A stretch of DNA of 7,364 bases from an uncultured Eubacteriales bacterium (GTDB taxonomy: Bacteria > Bacillota > Clostridia > Oscillospirales > Oscillospiraceae): NCBI GenBank assembly GCA_900553545.1, contig USDP01000076.1, positions 1 to 7,364 on the forward strand, read 5' to 3'. The notes beneath the pieces were generated by a model. The model did no database searches. It had not been told where the DNA came from and worked only from the letters and a program-made list of their open reading frames with translations. Position 1 is the first letter of the stretch. Each line of letters starts with the position of its first letter. Position numbers and translations under genes: made by a program. Below are positions 1 to 6,364 of the stretch, in pieces.

Positions 1-1075
1 TCGCCCCGTCGCACACCATGCCGCACACATTGCCCAGCACCGTCCGCAGCATCCGCTCCACGCAGTCCGCGTCATCTCCGCGCAGCATCGCGATCCCGCC
101 CGCCGCGCCTCCGGCGGCCAGCGCCGCGCCGCACACCGGCGCGATGCGGCCCTCGTCCGCTCCGGCCCGCGTCTTGAGGAAGACCGTCAGCAGATTCGCT
201 GCCGCCGCGGCCCGCACGATCTCTTCATGGTTCCGGCCCATCCGCCGCCCCGCGGCGGCGACCGGCGCGGTACATGTCACGCCCTGATTGCCGGAGCCGC
301 TGTTGCTCATCGCCGCCAGCGGCGCGCCGCCCATCCGCGCGTCCACGCCCGCGCACCCGGCGCAGACCGCCTCCATCGCCGTCCCGCCGCCCAGCATCCC
401 GGACTCTGTCAGCGTCTTTCCGGTCTGCATCCCGTATCCCTGCCGCAGCCCTTCTTCGCTCAGCGCCGTGTTCAGCCGCACGGCTTCCTCTGCCCGCGCC
501 AGCCGCGCCAGCGGCGCATGCGTGCAGAACTCCCAGATCGTCTCCACGCTGAGTGCGCCATAGTCCGGCGCGTCCTCCGCCTCCGCAGCGCTGCGCGTGT
601 CACGGAGAACATTTCCATCCGATTCCAGATAGGCCACGTTGTCGTGCCGGTCCTGCACGATGGCGACGCCCGTGCCCTCGCTGCCTGTCACGGTGACGCG
701 CAGCCAGAGCCGCGGGACGTCCTCCTTCAGCTCCATGCGCACCTGACCCGCTGCGATCATCCGCTCCGCTGCCGCTGCGTCTTCCGCTCGCACCCGCTGG
801 AAGACCTGCATCCCATCCGCTGCGTTCCCCGCAAGCGCGCCGAGCGCACAGGCCATCCGGCCTCCGCAGCGCCCGCCGGAATTTGGAATTTTGACATACT
901 GCACGCCCTTGATCATCGCGGCGGACGCCTCGATCCCGATGCGCGCCACCGCGCCATGGGCGTACGCCCGCGCGGACGCAGCGCAGAGGGCGAATGCCAT
1001 CGGCTCCGTGCAGCCGAGCGCGGGCTTCAGCTCATATTCCAGAATTTTTTGCAGCATCCCGGTTTCTCCGCTCAT
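1..1075 (-). CDS. cyuA: L-cysteine desulfidase, CyuA/UPF0597 family (3' end outside window)
   Basis: A cytoplasmic enzyme of the UPF0597 (YhaM/CyuA, serine dehydratase alpha-like) family, known to break L-cysteine into pyruvate, ammonia and sulfide using an oxygen-sensitive [4Fe-4S] cluster. The minus strand is open from ATG 1075 to the window edge, giving 358 residues; members usually have about 400 to 440, so the C-terminus is missing. Family motifs are clear: KPALGCTEP at 17-25, IPNSGG at 63-68, MGGAP followed by SNSGSGNQG at 248-265, PVCGAALAAG at 313-322 and NVCGMVCDGA at 349-358. C22, C315 and C355 are the likely cluster ligands; the 40-residue spacing of the last two matches the archaeal desulfidase as I recall it. 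ATG 1075 overlaps the dehydrogenase stop (ATGA) but has no ribosome site. In-frame ATG 1057 (residue 7) has GGAGA seven bases upstream and may be the real start. Family assignment is firm; cysteine as the natural substrate is less so. Confidence 0.9.
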   Translation of the reverse strand, partial: MSGETGMLQKILEYELKPALGCTEPMAFALCAASARAYAHGAVARIGIEASAAMIKGVQYVKIPNSGGRCGGRMACALGALAGNAADGMQVFQRVRAEDAAAAERMIAAGQVRMELKEDVPRLWLRVTVTGSEGTGVAIVQDRHDNVAYLESDGNVLRDTRSAAEAEDAPDYGALSVETIWEFCTHAPLARLARAEEAVRLNTALSEEGLRQGYGMQTGKTLTESGMLGGGTAMEAVCAGCAGVDARMGGAPLAAMSNSGSGNQGVTCTAPVAAAGRRMGRNHEEIVRAAAAANLLTVFLKTRAGADEGRIAPVCGAALAAGGAAGGIAMLRGDDADCVERMLRTVLGNVCGMVCDGA

Positions 1076-2538
1076 GGCGCCCAGTGCGCCCGCGTCTCTG
1101 CCGTCTGGATGTGGATGGTCTTTGCCTCCAGAAATTCCGCGAGGCCCAGCATCCCTTTCTCCCGGCCGAAGCCGCTCTGCTTGCAGCCGCCGAACGGCAG
1201 CTGCACCGATCCCATGCCGAAATCGTTGATGTAGACCGTCCCCGCGCGCAGCGCCTTCGCCACACGCACGGCGCGGCTGAAGTCCTCTGTCCAGAGACCG
1301 GCGGCAAGGCCGTAACGGCTGTCGTTCGCGATTGCGACGGCCTCTTCCTCATCCTCAAACGTCTGCACCGCCAGCACCGGCCCGAAGATCTCCTCCTGCG
1401 CGATGCGCGCCTTGCGCCCAACGCCGTCGAAAATCGTCGGCTCGATGTAGCAGCCGCCGTCGTAGATCCCGCCACGCAGCCGCCGTCCGCCGGTGACGAG
1501 CGCCGCCTCCTGCTTGCCGGCCTCGATGTACTGCAAAATGCGCTTGCCCTGCTCCTCGGAGATGATGGGGCCGAGGTGGACGTCCGTCATCGGATCGCCG
1601 ACGGTGAGCGTTTCCGTCTTTGCAATGAGCTTTTCCAGAAATTCGTCGTGGATGCGCCGCTCGAGCAGCAGCCGCGTCCCGCCGTCGCAGACCGCGCCCT
1701 GATTGAAGAACACGTTGCAGCACGCCGCGTCCACTGCGTCGTCCATCCGCGCTGTGTCTGCGAAGACGAGGTGCGGCGATTTGCCGCCAAGCTCCAATCC
1801 CACGCGCGTCAGGTTTTCCGCTGCGCCGCGCATCACGCCGCGCCCCACATCCGTGGAGCCGGTGAAGGTCACGCGGTCGACCAGAGGACTTTCTGCCAGC
1901 GCCGCACCGACGACCGTTCCCTGGCCGGAGACCATGTTGAGCGCTCCGTCTGAAACGCCCGCCCGCCGCAGGATCTCGCAGACCTCCGCAACGATCGAGT
2001 TTGTCAGCTCCGCCGGCTTGCACACCATGGTACACCCGACGGCCAGCGCCGGGGCCAGCTTGAAGGCCAGCATCATGATCGGGAAGTTCCACGGCACAAT
2101 CGCCGCCACCACGCCCACCGGCTCCCGCGCGACGAGCGCGTCATAGGTTCCGGAGATCGCATAGCTCTCGCCGTGCGCCTCCAGCGCCAGATGCGTGAAA
2201 TGGTCGAAGAGGTTTGCCGTCGTCTGAATTTCGCCGCGCGCCTGCGCGATCGGCTTTCCGGTTTCCAGCGTAATGAGCCGCGCCAGCTCATCTGTGCGTT
2301 CCCGCAGCTCCGCCGCGGCCCGCCGCAGCACGTCCCCGCGTGCCGCCGCGCCCATATGCGGCCACGGCCCATGGTCAAACGCCTCGCGCGCCGTTGTGAT
2401 GGCGCGTTCCGCTTCTGCACGGGTCGCCCGGTCGTGCCGCGAGACGACGTTGCCAGTCGCCGGGTCGCGCCGGGTATAGACCTCGCCGCTCTCGCTCTCG
2501 ACCCACTGCCCGCCGATGAAAAGATGATCGTGTCTCAT
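1072..2538 (-). CDS. NAD(P)-dependent aldehyde dehydrogenase, substrate unknown
   Basis: A 488-residue soluble enzyme of the aldehyde dehydrogenase superfamily, which oxidises an aldehyde to its acid with NAD(P)+. Full length for the family. Visible landmarks: PWNFP at 149-153 with oxyanion-hole N151, the cofactor lysine K174 in CKPAE, the FTGST turn at 225-229, general base E249 in LELGGKSP, nucleophile C284 in FNQGAVCDGG, EEIFGPV at 382-388 with E383, and LPFGG followed by SGFGRE at 447-460. The motif around C284 has Ala where the family usually has Gln (GQxC), and Asp follows the cysteine. Start chosen at ATG 2538 because AGGAGG lies seven bases upstream; an in-frame ATG at 2559 would add seven residues and overlap the livF stop (ATGA), but its ribosome site is weaker. 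The stop overlaps the first possible start of the desulfidase. Context suggests oxidation of an aldehyde made during amino-acid breakdown; the subfamily cannot be decided by eye. Confidence 0.93.
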   Translation of the reverse strand: MRHDHLFIGGQWVESESGEVYTRRDPATGNVVSRHDRATRAEAERAITTAREAFDHGPWPHMGAAARGDVLRRAAAELRERTDELARLITLETGKPIAQARGEIQTTANLFDHFTHLALEAHGESYAISGTYDALVAREPVGVVAAIVPWNFPIMMLAFKLAPALAVGCTMVCKPAELTNSIVAEVCEILRRAGVSDGALNMVSGQGTVVGAALAESPLVDRVTFTGSTDVGRGVMRGAAENLTRVGLELGGKSPHLVFADTARMDDAVDAACCNVFFNQGAVCDGGTRLLLERRIHDEFLEKLIAKTETLTVGDPMTDVHLGPIISEEQGKRILQYIEAGKQEAALVTGGRRLRGGIYDGGCYIEPTIFDGVGRKARIAQEEIFGPVLAVQTFEDEEEAVAIANDSRYGLAAGLWTEDFSRAVRVAKALRAGTVYINDFGMGSVQLPFGGCKQSGFGREKGMLGLAEFLEAKTIHIQTAETRAHWAP

Positions 2539-2545
2539 CTGAGAT

Positions 2546-2551
2546 CCTCCT
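2546..2551 (-). promoter_or_regulatory. Ribosome binding site of the aldehyde dehydrogenase gene
   Basis: A perfect AGGAGG on the minus strand, seven bases before ATG 2538. It lies downstream of the alternative ATG at 2559 and just past the livF stop codon, so it decides the start in favour of 2538. Confidence 0.8.
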
Positions 2552-2555
2552 GTTC

Positions 2556-3272
2556 TCATGCTTCTCCGAGATAAAGACCCTGTACAACGGGGTCGTTTTG
2601 CAGGCGCTCGCTCGCGTCTGTCAGGGCGATGCGGCCCGTCTGGATGACGTAGCCGCGCTGCGCAATTTGCAGGGCCATCCGCGCATTCTGCTCCACGAGC
2701 AGGATGGTGATGCCCCGCCGGTGCAGATCCGCGATGATCTCGAAGATCTGCTCCACGATGACCGGGGCCAGACCCATCGACGGCTCGTCGAGCAGCATCA
2801 GCTTCGGCTCCATCATCAGTCCCCGCGCCATCGTCAGCATCTGCTGCTCTCCGCCGGAGAGCGTCCCGGCCTGCTGCCGCAGCCGCTCGCGCAGGCGCGG
2901 AAAGAGATCGAGCGAGGTCTCCAGCAGCTCCTGCGTGCGGGCCTTATTGCGGCTGAGATACGCGCCCATCCGCAGATTTTCCAACACGGTGTTCTCCGCA
3001 AAGATGCCGCGCCCCTCCGGCACGTGCGCAATGCCGCGCGCGGCGATCTCGTGCGGGGGCAGATGCGTGATGTCCTCGCCGTCAAATGTGATCTTCGCCT
3101 CTGGCCCGAGCTTCATCAGCCCTGAGATGGCCTTGAGCGTTGTGCTCTTGCCTGCGCCGTTCGCGCCGATGAGCGTGACGATCTCGCCCTGCTCGACGTT
3201 CAGGTCAATGCCCTTCAGCGCCCGGATCTTTCCGTAAAACGCCTCTACGTGCGTCAGTTCCAAAAATGCCAT
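2556..3272 (-). CDS. livF: Branched-chain/hydrophobic amino-acid ABC transporter ATPase LivF
   Basis: One of the two cytoplasmic ATPases that drive the Liv-type (HAAT) amino-acid importer, working with LivG on the LivH/LivM membrane pair. It has 238 residues, the usual LivF length. Walker A is GANGAGKST (36-44), the ABC signature LSGGEQQ (138-144) and Walker B LMLLDEP (158-164). Two positions are typical of LivF rather than of ABC ATPases in general: VPEGRG (84-89) where most have a Q-loop glutamine, and VEQN (193-196) with Gln in place of the switch histidine. The ATG is preceded by GGAG five bases upstream, and the gene follows livG after a 20-base gap. Its TGA overlaps an upstream ATG of the aldehyde dehydrogenase frame. 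Amino-acid transport is well supported; the exact ligand is set by the receptor and is not known. Confidence 0.96.
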   Translation of the reverse strand: MAFLELTHVEAFYGKIRALKGIDLNVEQGEIVTLIGANGAGKSTTLKAISGLMKLGPEAKITFDGEDITHLPPHEIAARGIAHVPEGRGIFAENTVLENLRMGAYLSRNKARTQELLETSLDLFPRLRERLRQQAGTLSGGEQQMLTMARGLMMEPKLMLLDEPSMGLAPVIVEQIFEIIADLHRRGITILLVEQNARMALQIAQRGYVIQTGRIALTDASERLQNDPVVQGLYLGEA

Positions 3273-3292
3273 ATCCGCTCCGTTCCCGTCCG

Positions 3293-4087
3293 TTACATCA
3301 CCTTCTGGTGGCCGAGATAGGCCGTGATGACCTCCTCGTTTTCCAGTACCTCGCGCGGCGAGCCGAGCGCGATCTGCCGCCCGAAGTTCAGCACGAGGAT
3401 TCGCTGCGATACGCCCATGACGACCTTCATATCGTGCTCGATCATCAGCACACAGACGCCCCGCTCCTCGCAGATGCGCTGGAACAGCTGCACCATCTCC
3501 TCCGACTCCGACGGGTTCATCCCCGCCGTCGGCTCGTCGAGCAGGAGCAGGCCCGGCGCGGTGGCCAGCGCCCGCGCGATTTCCAGCCGCCGCTGGCGGC
3601 CGTACGGCAGATTCTTCGCCAGCGCGTTCGCGTCGTCCAGAATTCCGACGTAGTCCAGAATCTCTGCCGCGCGGTCGAGCGTTTCGGCTTCCTGCGCGCG
3701 GAAGCGCTGCGTCCGCAGCAAAATGTCACCCAGCCCTGTCCGCTCATGGAGCTGCCGCCCGATCATCACGTTCTCCAGCACCGTCAGGTTCTGAAACAGG
3801 CGGATGTTCTGGAACGTCCGGCAGACGCCGCGCTCCACGATGCGGCTCGGCTCCAGCCCCACGATGCTCTCACCGTAGAGGCGGACATCGCCGCCCGTTG
3901 GCCGGTAGATGCCGGTGACGATGTTGAAAAACGTCGTCTTGCCCGCGCCGTTCGGCCCGATGATGCTGAAGACCGTCTTCTCCGGGATGGAAAAGCTCAG
4001 CTCCTGCAAGGCTTTCAGTCCGCCAAACTGGATGGAGAGGTTTTCCGCCTCCAATACGGGAGCGCCCACATGTGCCTGTTCCGTCAT
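3293..4087 (-). CDS. livG: Branched-chain/hydrophobic amino-acid ABC transporter ATPase LivG
   Basis: The second cytoplasmic ATPase of the Liv importer, 264 residues. Walker A is GPNGAGKTT (44-52), the Q-loop glutamine is Q93 in TFQN, the signature region reads LPYGRQRRLEIARAL (160-174), where YGRQR replaces canonical LSGGQ as is normal in LivG, Walker B is LLLLDEPTAG (180-189), and the switch histidine is H218 in IEHD. LRTQRFRAQEAE (123-134) falls in the extra helical insert characteristic of LivG compared with LivF. The start is ATG 4087: it overlaps the livM stop as ATGA and has AGGAGG seven bases upstream. The open frame continues upstream to 4936, but that part is a shadow of livM in another frame and is not coding. 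A 20-base gap separates its TAA from livF. Confidence 0.96.
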   Translation of the reverse strand: MTEQAHVGAPVLEAENLSIQFGGLKALQELSFSIPEKTVFSIIGPNGAGKTTFFNIVTGIYRPTGGDVRLYGESIVGLEPSRIVERGVCRTFQNIRLFQNLTVLENVMIGRQLHERTGLGDILLRTQRFRAQEAETLDRAAEILDYVGILDDANALAKNLPYGRQRRLEIARALATAPGLLLLDEPTAGMNPSESEEMVQLFQRICEERGVCVLMIEHDMKVVMGVSQRILVLNFGRQIALGSPREVLENEEVITAYLGHQKVM

Positions 4088-5340
4088 GGCTCCGCCTCCT
4101 CTCCGTGCGCCGCCGCACTCTGGAGCGTGACGGGCTTTTTCTTTGTCGGCAGAATACCGCCGGGCCGGAAGATCATCATAATGATCAAAATCAGCCCGAA
4201 GAAGAACTTTTCCAGCTTCGAAGGATCGAGCTGCTCCGGGATGTTCAGCCCGCCGTTGACGCGTGCGCTGCTGAGCACCTCGGAAAATGCCTTCAAAATT
4301 TGCAGATTCAAAATCGAGATCAGCGACGCGCCCATGATGACGCCGGGGATGTTCCCCGTGCCGCCGAGTATAACCATCGCGAGCACCATGAACGAGATCT
4401 GCACCGTGAAGCTCTCCGGGCTGACGAAGCCCTGCTTCGCCGCGAACACCACGCCCATCACGCCGCCGAAGCAGGCGCTGATGACGAACGAGGCGATCTT
4501 CATTTTCACGATCGGAATGCCGACGGCCCGCGCCGCCGTCTCGTCCTCGCGGATGGCCGTCCATGCCCGTCCAAGCTTCGAGTTTTCCAGCCTGTGGCAG
4601 ATCAGGATGACCGCCGCCGCGAGCAGCAGGACGATGAAATACATATAGGTCACGCTGTCCAGTGTCTTGCCGAAGAGCACCGGCTTCGGGATGTTTGCGA
4701 TGCCCTTTGCGCCGTTCGTGATGTTCAGCGGCTTGATCATGTTGTTCAGCAGGTTGCGGATGATCTCGCAGAAGGCCAGCGTCACGATGCAGAGATAGTC
4801 GCCGCTGATGCGGATGACCGGCAGCGCGATCAAAAAGCCCACCAGACAGCCAATCGCCCCGCCGATCAGCAAAAACAGCCAGAACGAGCCGCCGCCGAGC
4901 GGGAAGAGGCCGCCTGCCGCGAGGAAGTTGAGGCACTGATTCGTGCAGAGCAGGCCATAGGCATACGCGCCGAGCGCGTAGAACGCGATGTAGCCGAGGT
5001 TAAACAGTCCACAGTAACCCACCGTGATGTTCAGCCCCAGCGCCAGCACGACATACATGCCGACCTGCGTCGCCACGTCCATGAAATAGGACGACCGCGT
5101 CCCCACCAGCGGCAGCAGCACGCACAGCACCAGCGCACACCAGCCATATTTCGCCGCCCTTGGCAGCTGCGTCAGAAAGACGAGACAGGCCGCGCCCAGC
5201 ATCGCCAGCATCGAAAACGCGCCGGACGGATTTGCATACGCCAGCCAGAAGGCGCCGCCTGCCGCCAGCAGCAGCGCCGGGAGCTGCACCGGGAGGCCGC
5301 GGCCCCAGACGGCCTTGAGTTTTGTGATCCAGGTTTTCAT
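4084..5340 (-). CDS. livM: Branched-chain/hydrophobic amino-acid ABC transporter permease LivM
   Basis: Inner-membrane subunit of the Liv importer, 418 residues, close to E. coli LivM (about 425) and longer than many homologues because of extra N-terminal membrane segments. Hydrophobic stretches appear near residues 18-34, 40-57, 66-80, 92-125, 151-178, 230-249, 281-303, 313-345 and 376-392. Family motifs: GLNITVGYCGLFNLGY (102-117), RISGDYLCIVTLAF (177-190), the ATPase-contacting loop GRAWTAIREDETAARAVGI (257-275) and GGTGNIPGVIMGA (326-338), with FRPGGILP (391-398) near the end. The region from about 346 to 376 is a hydrophilic linker before the last membrane helix, and the tail after 398 is short, polar and poorly conserved in this family. 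ATG 5340 is nine bases after the livH stop; a GAGGTGAGG ribosome site overlaps that stop. The TGA overlaps the livG ATG. Confidence 0.95.
   Translation of the reverse strand: MKTWITKLKAVWGRGLPVQLPALLLAAGGAFWLAYANPSGAFSMLAMLGAACLVFLTQLPRAAKYGWCALVLCVLLPLVGTRSSYFMDVATQVGMYVVLALGLNITVGYCGLFNLGYIAFYALGAYAYGLLCTNQCLNFLAAGGLFPLGGGSFWLFLLIGGAIGCLVGFLIALPVIRISGDYLCIVTLAFCEIIRNLLNNMIKPLNITNGAKGIANIPKPVLFGKTLDSVTYMYFIVLLLAAAVILICHRLENSKLGRAWTAIREDETAARAVGIPIVKMKIASFVISACFGGVMGVVFAAKQGFVSPESFTVQISFMVLAMVILGGTGNIPGVIMGASLISILNLQILKAFSEVLSSARVNGGLNIPEQLDPSKLEKFFFGLILIIMMIFRPGGILPTKKKPVTLQSAAAHGEEAEP
4095..4100 (-). promoter_or_regulatory. Ribosome binding site of livG, inside livM
   Basis: Perfect AGGAGG on the minus strand within the last codons of livM, seven bases before ATG 4087. 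It fixes the livG start and rules out the longer open frame reaching 4936. Confidence 0.8.
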
Positions 5341-5349
5341 TGCCTCACC

Positions 5350-6300
5350 TCAGACTTTCTCTGCCGTTTTCCGGCCCAGCAGCCCGTGCGGCCGGATGAT
5401 GAGCACCACGATCAGCACGACAAACGCGAAAATGTCCTTGTAGCCCGAGCCGATCACGCCGCCCGTCAGCGTATTGAGATAGCCTGCCGCGAGCGATTCG
5501 ATCAGCCCCAGCAGCACGCCGCCCAGCATCGAGCCGGGAATGCTCCCGATCCCGCCGAAGACCGCTGCTGTGAACGCCTTGTTGCCGATTGTAATGCCGA
5601 TATAGGGGTTGATCATGCCATACTGGATGGCGAACATCGTCCCGGCAACGCCGCCCATCGCCGCGCCGACGAAAAACGTCGTCGTGATGGTCTTGTTTAC
5701 GTGGATACCGAGCAGCGCGCTCATCGTCTGGTTCTGCGACACGCAGCGGATCGCGCTGCCGACCTTCGTGCGGTGGATGAACGTATACAGGATGGCCAGC
5801 GCCGCAAGGCACACGCCGACAATTAAAATCGCGCGGACGGTGACCTTCGTGTATTCGTTCAGCACGAATTCCCGCTTGAAGATCGACGGCAGCGTCAGAT
5901 AGAAGCTGTTGTGCGCGAACGTCTCGGCCACGCGCACGAAGTCCTGCAAGAAATACGACACGCCGAACGCCGAAATCAGCGGCACGAGCCGCGGCGCGCT
6001 GCGCAGCGGGCGATAGGCCACGCGCTCGATGAACACGCCGAGCAGCCCTGTCAGCACCAGCGCCGCCAGCAGCGCCACGGCAAATGCAAATACCGTCCAT
6101 CCGCCGCCCGCCGCTGCGCCGAGCAGCGCGATGAGCACCTCCGCGCCGATGAACGCGCCGCACATGAAAATTTCCGCGTTGGCAAAATTGATAAAATGGA
6201 GTACGCCGTAGACCATCGTGTACCCCAGCGCGACAATCGCATACACGAAGCCGAGCTGCAAGCCGTCGACGAGCATCTGCGGCAGTAATTTCAGAAGCAC
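5350..6300 (-). CDS. livH: Branched-chain/hydrophobic amino-acid ABC transporter permease LivH
   Basis: The other inner-membrane subunit of the Liv importer, 316 residues, usual for LivH. Motifs: DGLQLGFVYAIVALGYTMVYG (12-32), INFANAEIFMCGAF (37-50), ERVAYRPLR (92-100), the coupling region around IRCVSQNQTMSALLGI (184-199), FGGIGSIPGSMLGG (248-261) and RPHGLLGRK (303-311). About eight hydrophobic segments are visible. The start is GTG 6300: an in-frame TGA lies at 6310-6312, so the frame cannot extend further, and GAGGTG lies five bases upstream. ATG at codon 9 (6276) is a less likely alternative because it would trim the conserved amino end. Upstream, a strong Shine-Dalgarno leads to an in-frame ATG that stops after two codons, so the leader may set how much LivH is made relative to the receptor. 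The gene ends nine bases before livM. Confidence 0.95.
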   Translation of the reverse strand: MLLKLLPQMLVDGLQLGFVYAIVALGYTMVYGVLHFINFANAEIFMCGAFIGAEVLIALLGAAAGGGWTVFAFAVALLAALVLTGLLGVFIERVAYRPLRSAPRLVPLISAFGVSYFLQDFVRVAETFAHNSFYLTLPSIFKREFVLNEYTKVTVRAILIVGVCLAALAILYTFIHRTKVGSAIRCVSQNQTMSALLGIHVNKTITTTFFVGAAMGGVAGTMFAIQYGMINPYIGITIGNKAFTAAVFGGIGSIPGSMLGGVLLGLIESLAAGYLNTLTGGVIGSGYKDIFAFVVLIVVLIIRPHGLLGRKTAEKV

Positions 6301-6305
6301 ACCAT

Positions 6306-6311
6306 CACCTC
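6306..6311 (-). promoter_or_regulatory. Ribosome binding site of livH (GTG start)
   Basis: GAGGTG on the minus strand, five bases before GTG 6300. It overlaps the TGA that ends the two-codon leader ORF, so ribosomes finishing there would sit on this site. Confidence 0.6.
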
Positions 6312-6318
6312 ACCTCAT
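6310..6318 (-). other. Two-codon leader ORF (Met-Arg-stop) upstream of livH
   Basis: ATG AGG TGA on the minus strand, with GGAGG at 6326-6330 exactly seven bases upstream, a better start signal than that of livH itself. It is in the livH frame and is separated from GTG 6300 by three codons after the stop. It may be a regulatory minigene or coupling leader, or the relic of an ancestral livH start cut off by the TGA. That it is translated is inference. Confidence 0.4.
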
Positions 6319-6330
6319 CCGGTTTCCTCC

Positions 6331-6354
6331 GGGGCCGCCCAAATGGACGGCCCC
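6331..6354 (-). promoter_or_regulatory. Strong RNA hairpin between the receptor gene and livH
   Basis: In minus-strand RNA, ten paired bases (GGGGCCGUCC with GGGCGGCCCC) close a four-base AUUU loop. One pair is a G-U wobble, which in plus-strand RNA would be an A-C mismatch, so the fold belongs to the operon transcript. It begins ten bases after the receptor stop. No U-tract follows, so it is not a normal intrinsic terminator. More likely it protects the 3' end of the receptor message or partly attenuates, giving more receptor than permease, as is common between binding-protein and permease genes. Confidence 0.65.
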
Positions 6355-6364
6355 ATCTGTTTGC

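Noticed and set aside
227..1234. A 335-codon plus-strand open frame in the apparently gene-free left end
   Set aside because: The opposite strand encodes the desulfidase with diagnostic motifs over the whole stretch; the plus-strand product is low-complexity and rich in Arg, His, Pro and Ala.
994..1953. A 319-codon plus-strand open frame opposite the aldehyde dehydrogenase
   Set aside because: It is a complement-strand shadow, with composition typical of antisense reading of GC-rich genes.
2680..3025. LivF lacks the usual Q-loop glutamine and switch histidine
   Set aside because: PEGRG and VEQN are normal for the LivF family and do not indicate a dead ATPase.
3590..3610. LivG signature YGRQR instead of LSGGQ
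   Set aside because: This is the usual LivG form and not a defect.
3266..4648. A 460-codon plus-strand open frame opposite livG and the end of livM
   Set aside because: It is the mirror frame of conserved ABC transporter genes and shows no domain of its own.
4088..4936. Extension of the livG frame upstream to 4936, suggesting a larger or fused protein
   Set aside because: This part is a third-frame shadow of livM; AGGAGG and ATG 4087 set the livG start.
4072..5826. A 584-codon open frame on the plus strand opposite livM and livH
   Set aside because: It is antisense to two genes with clear family motifs, is dominated by Arg, Gln, His, Asp and Ala as expected from the complement of GC-rich codons, and has no recognisable domain.
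6300..6318. UGA read through as an amino acid to extend LivH
   Set aside because: UGA is the normal stop of four genes in this window, and no recoding element such as a downstream selenocysteine stem is apparent.
6331..6354. Intrinsic transcription terminator after the receptor gene
   Set aside because: The stem is strong but no run of U follows on the minus strand, and livH continues in the same direction 30 bases later.
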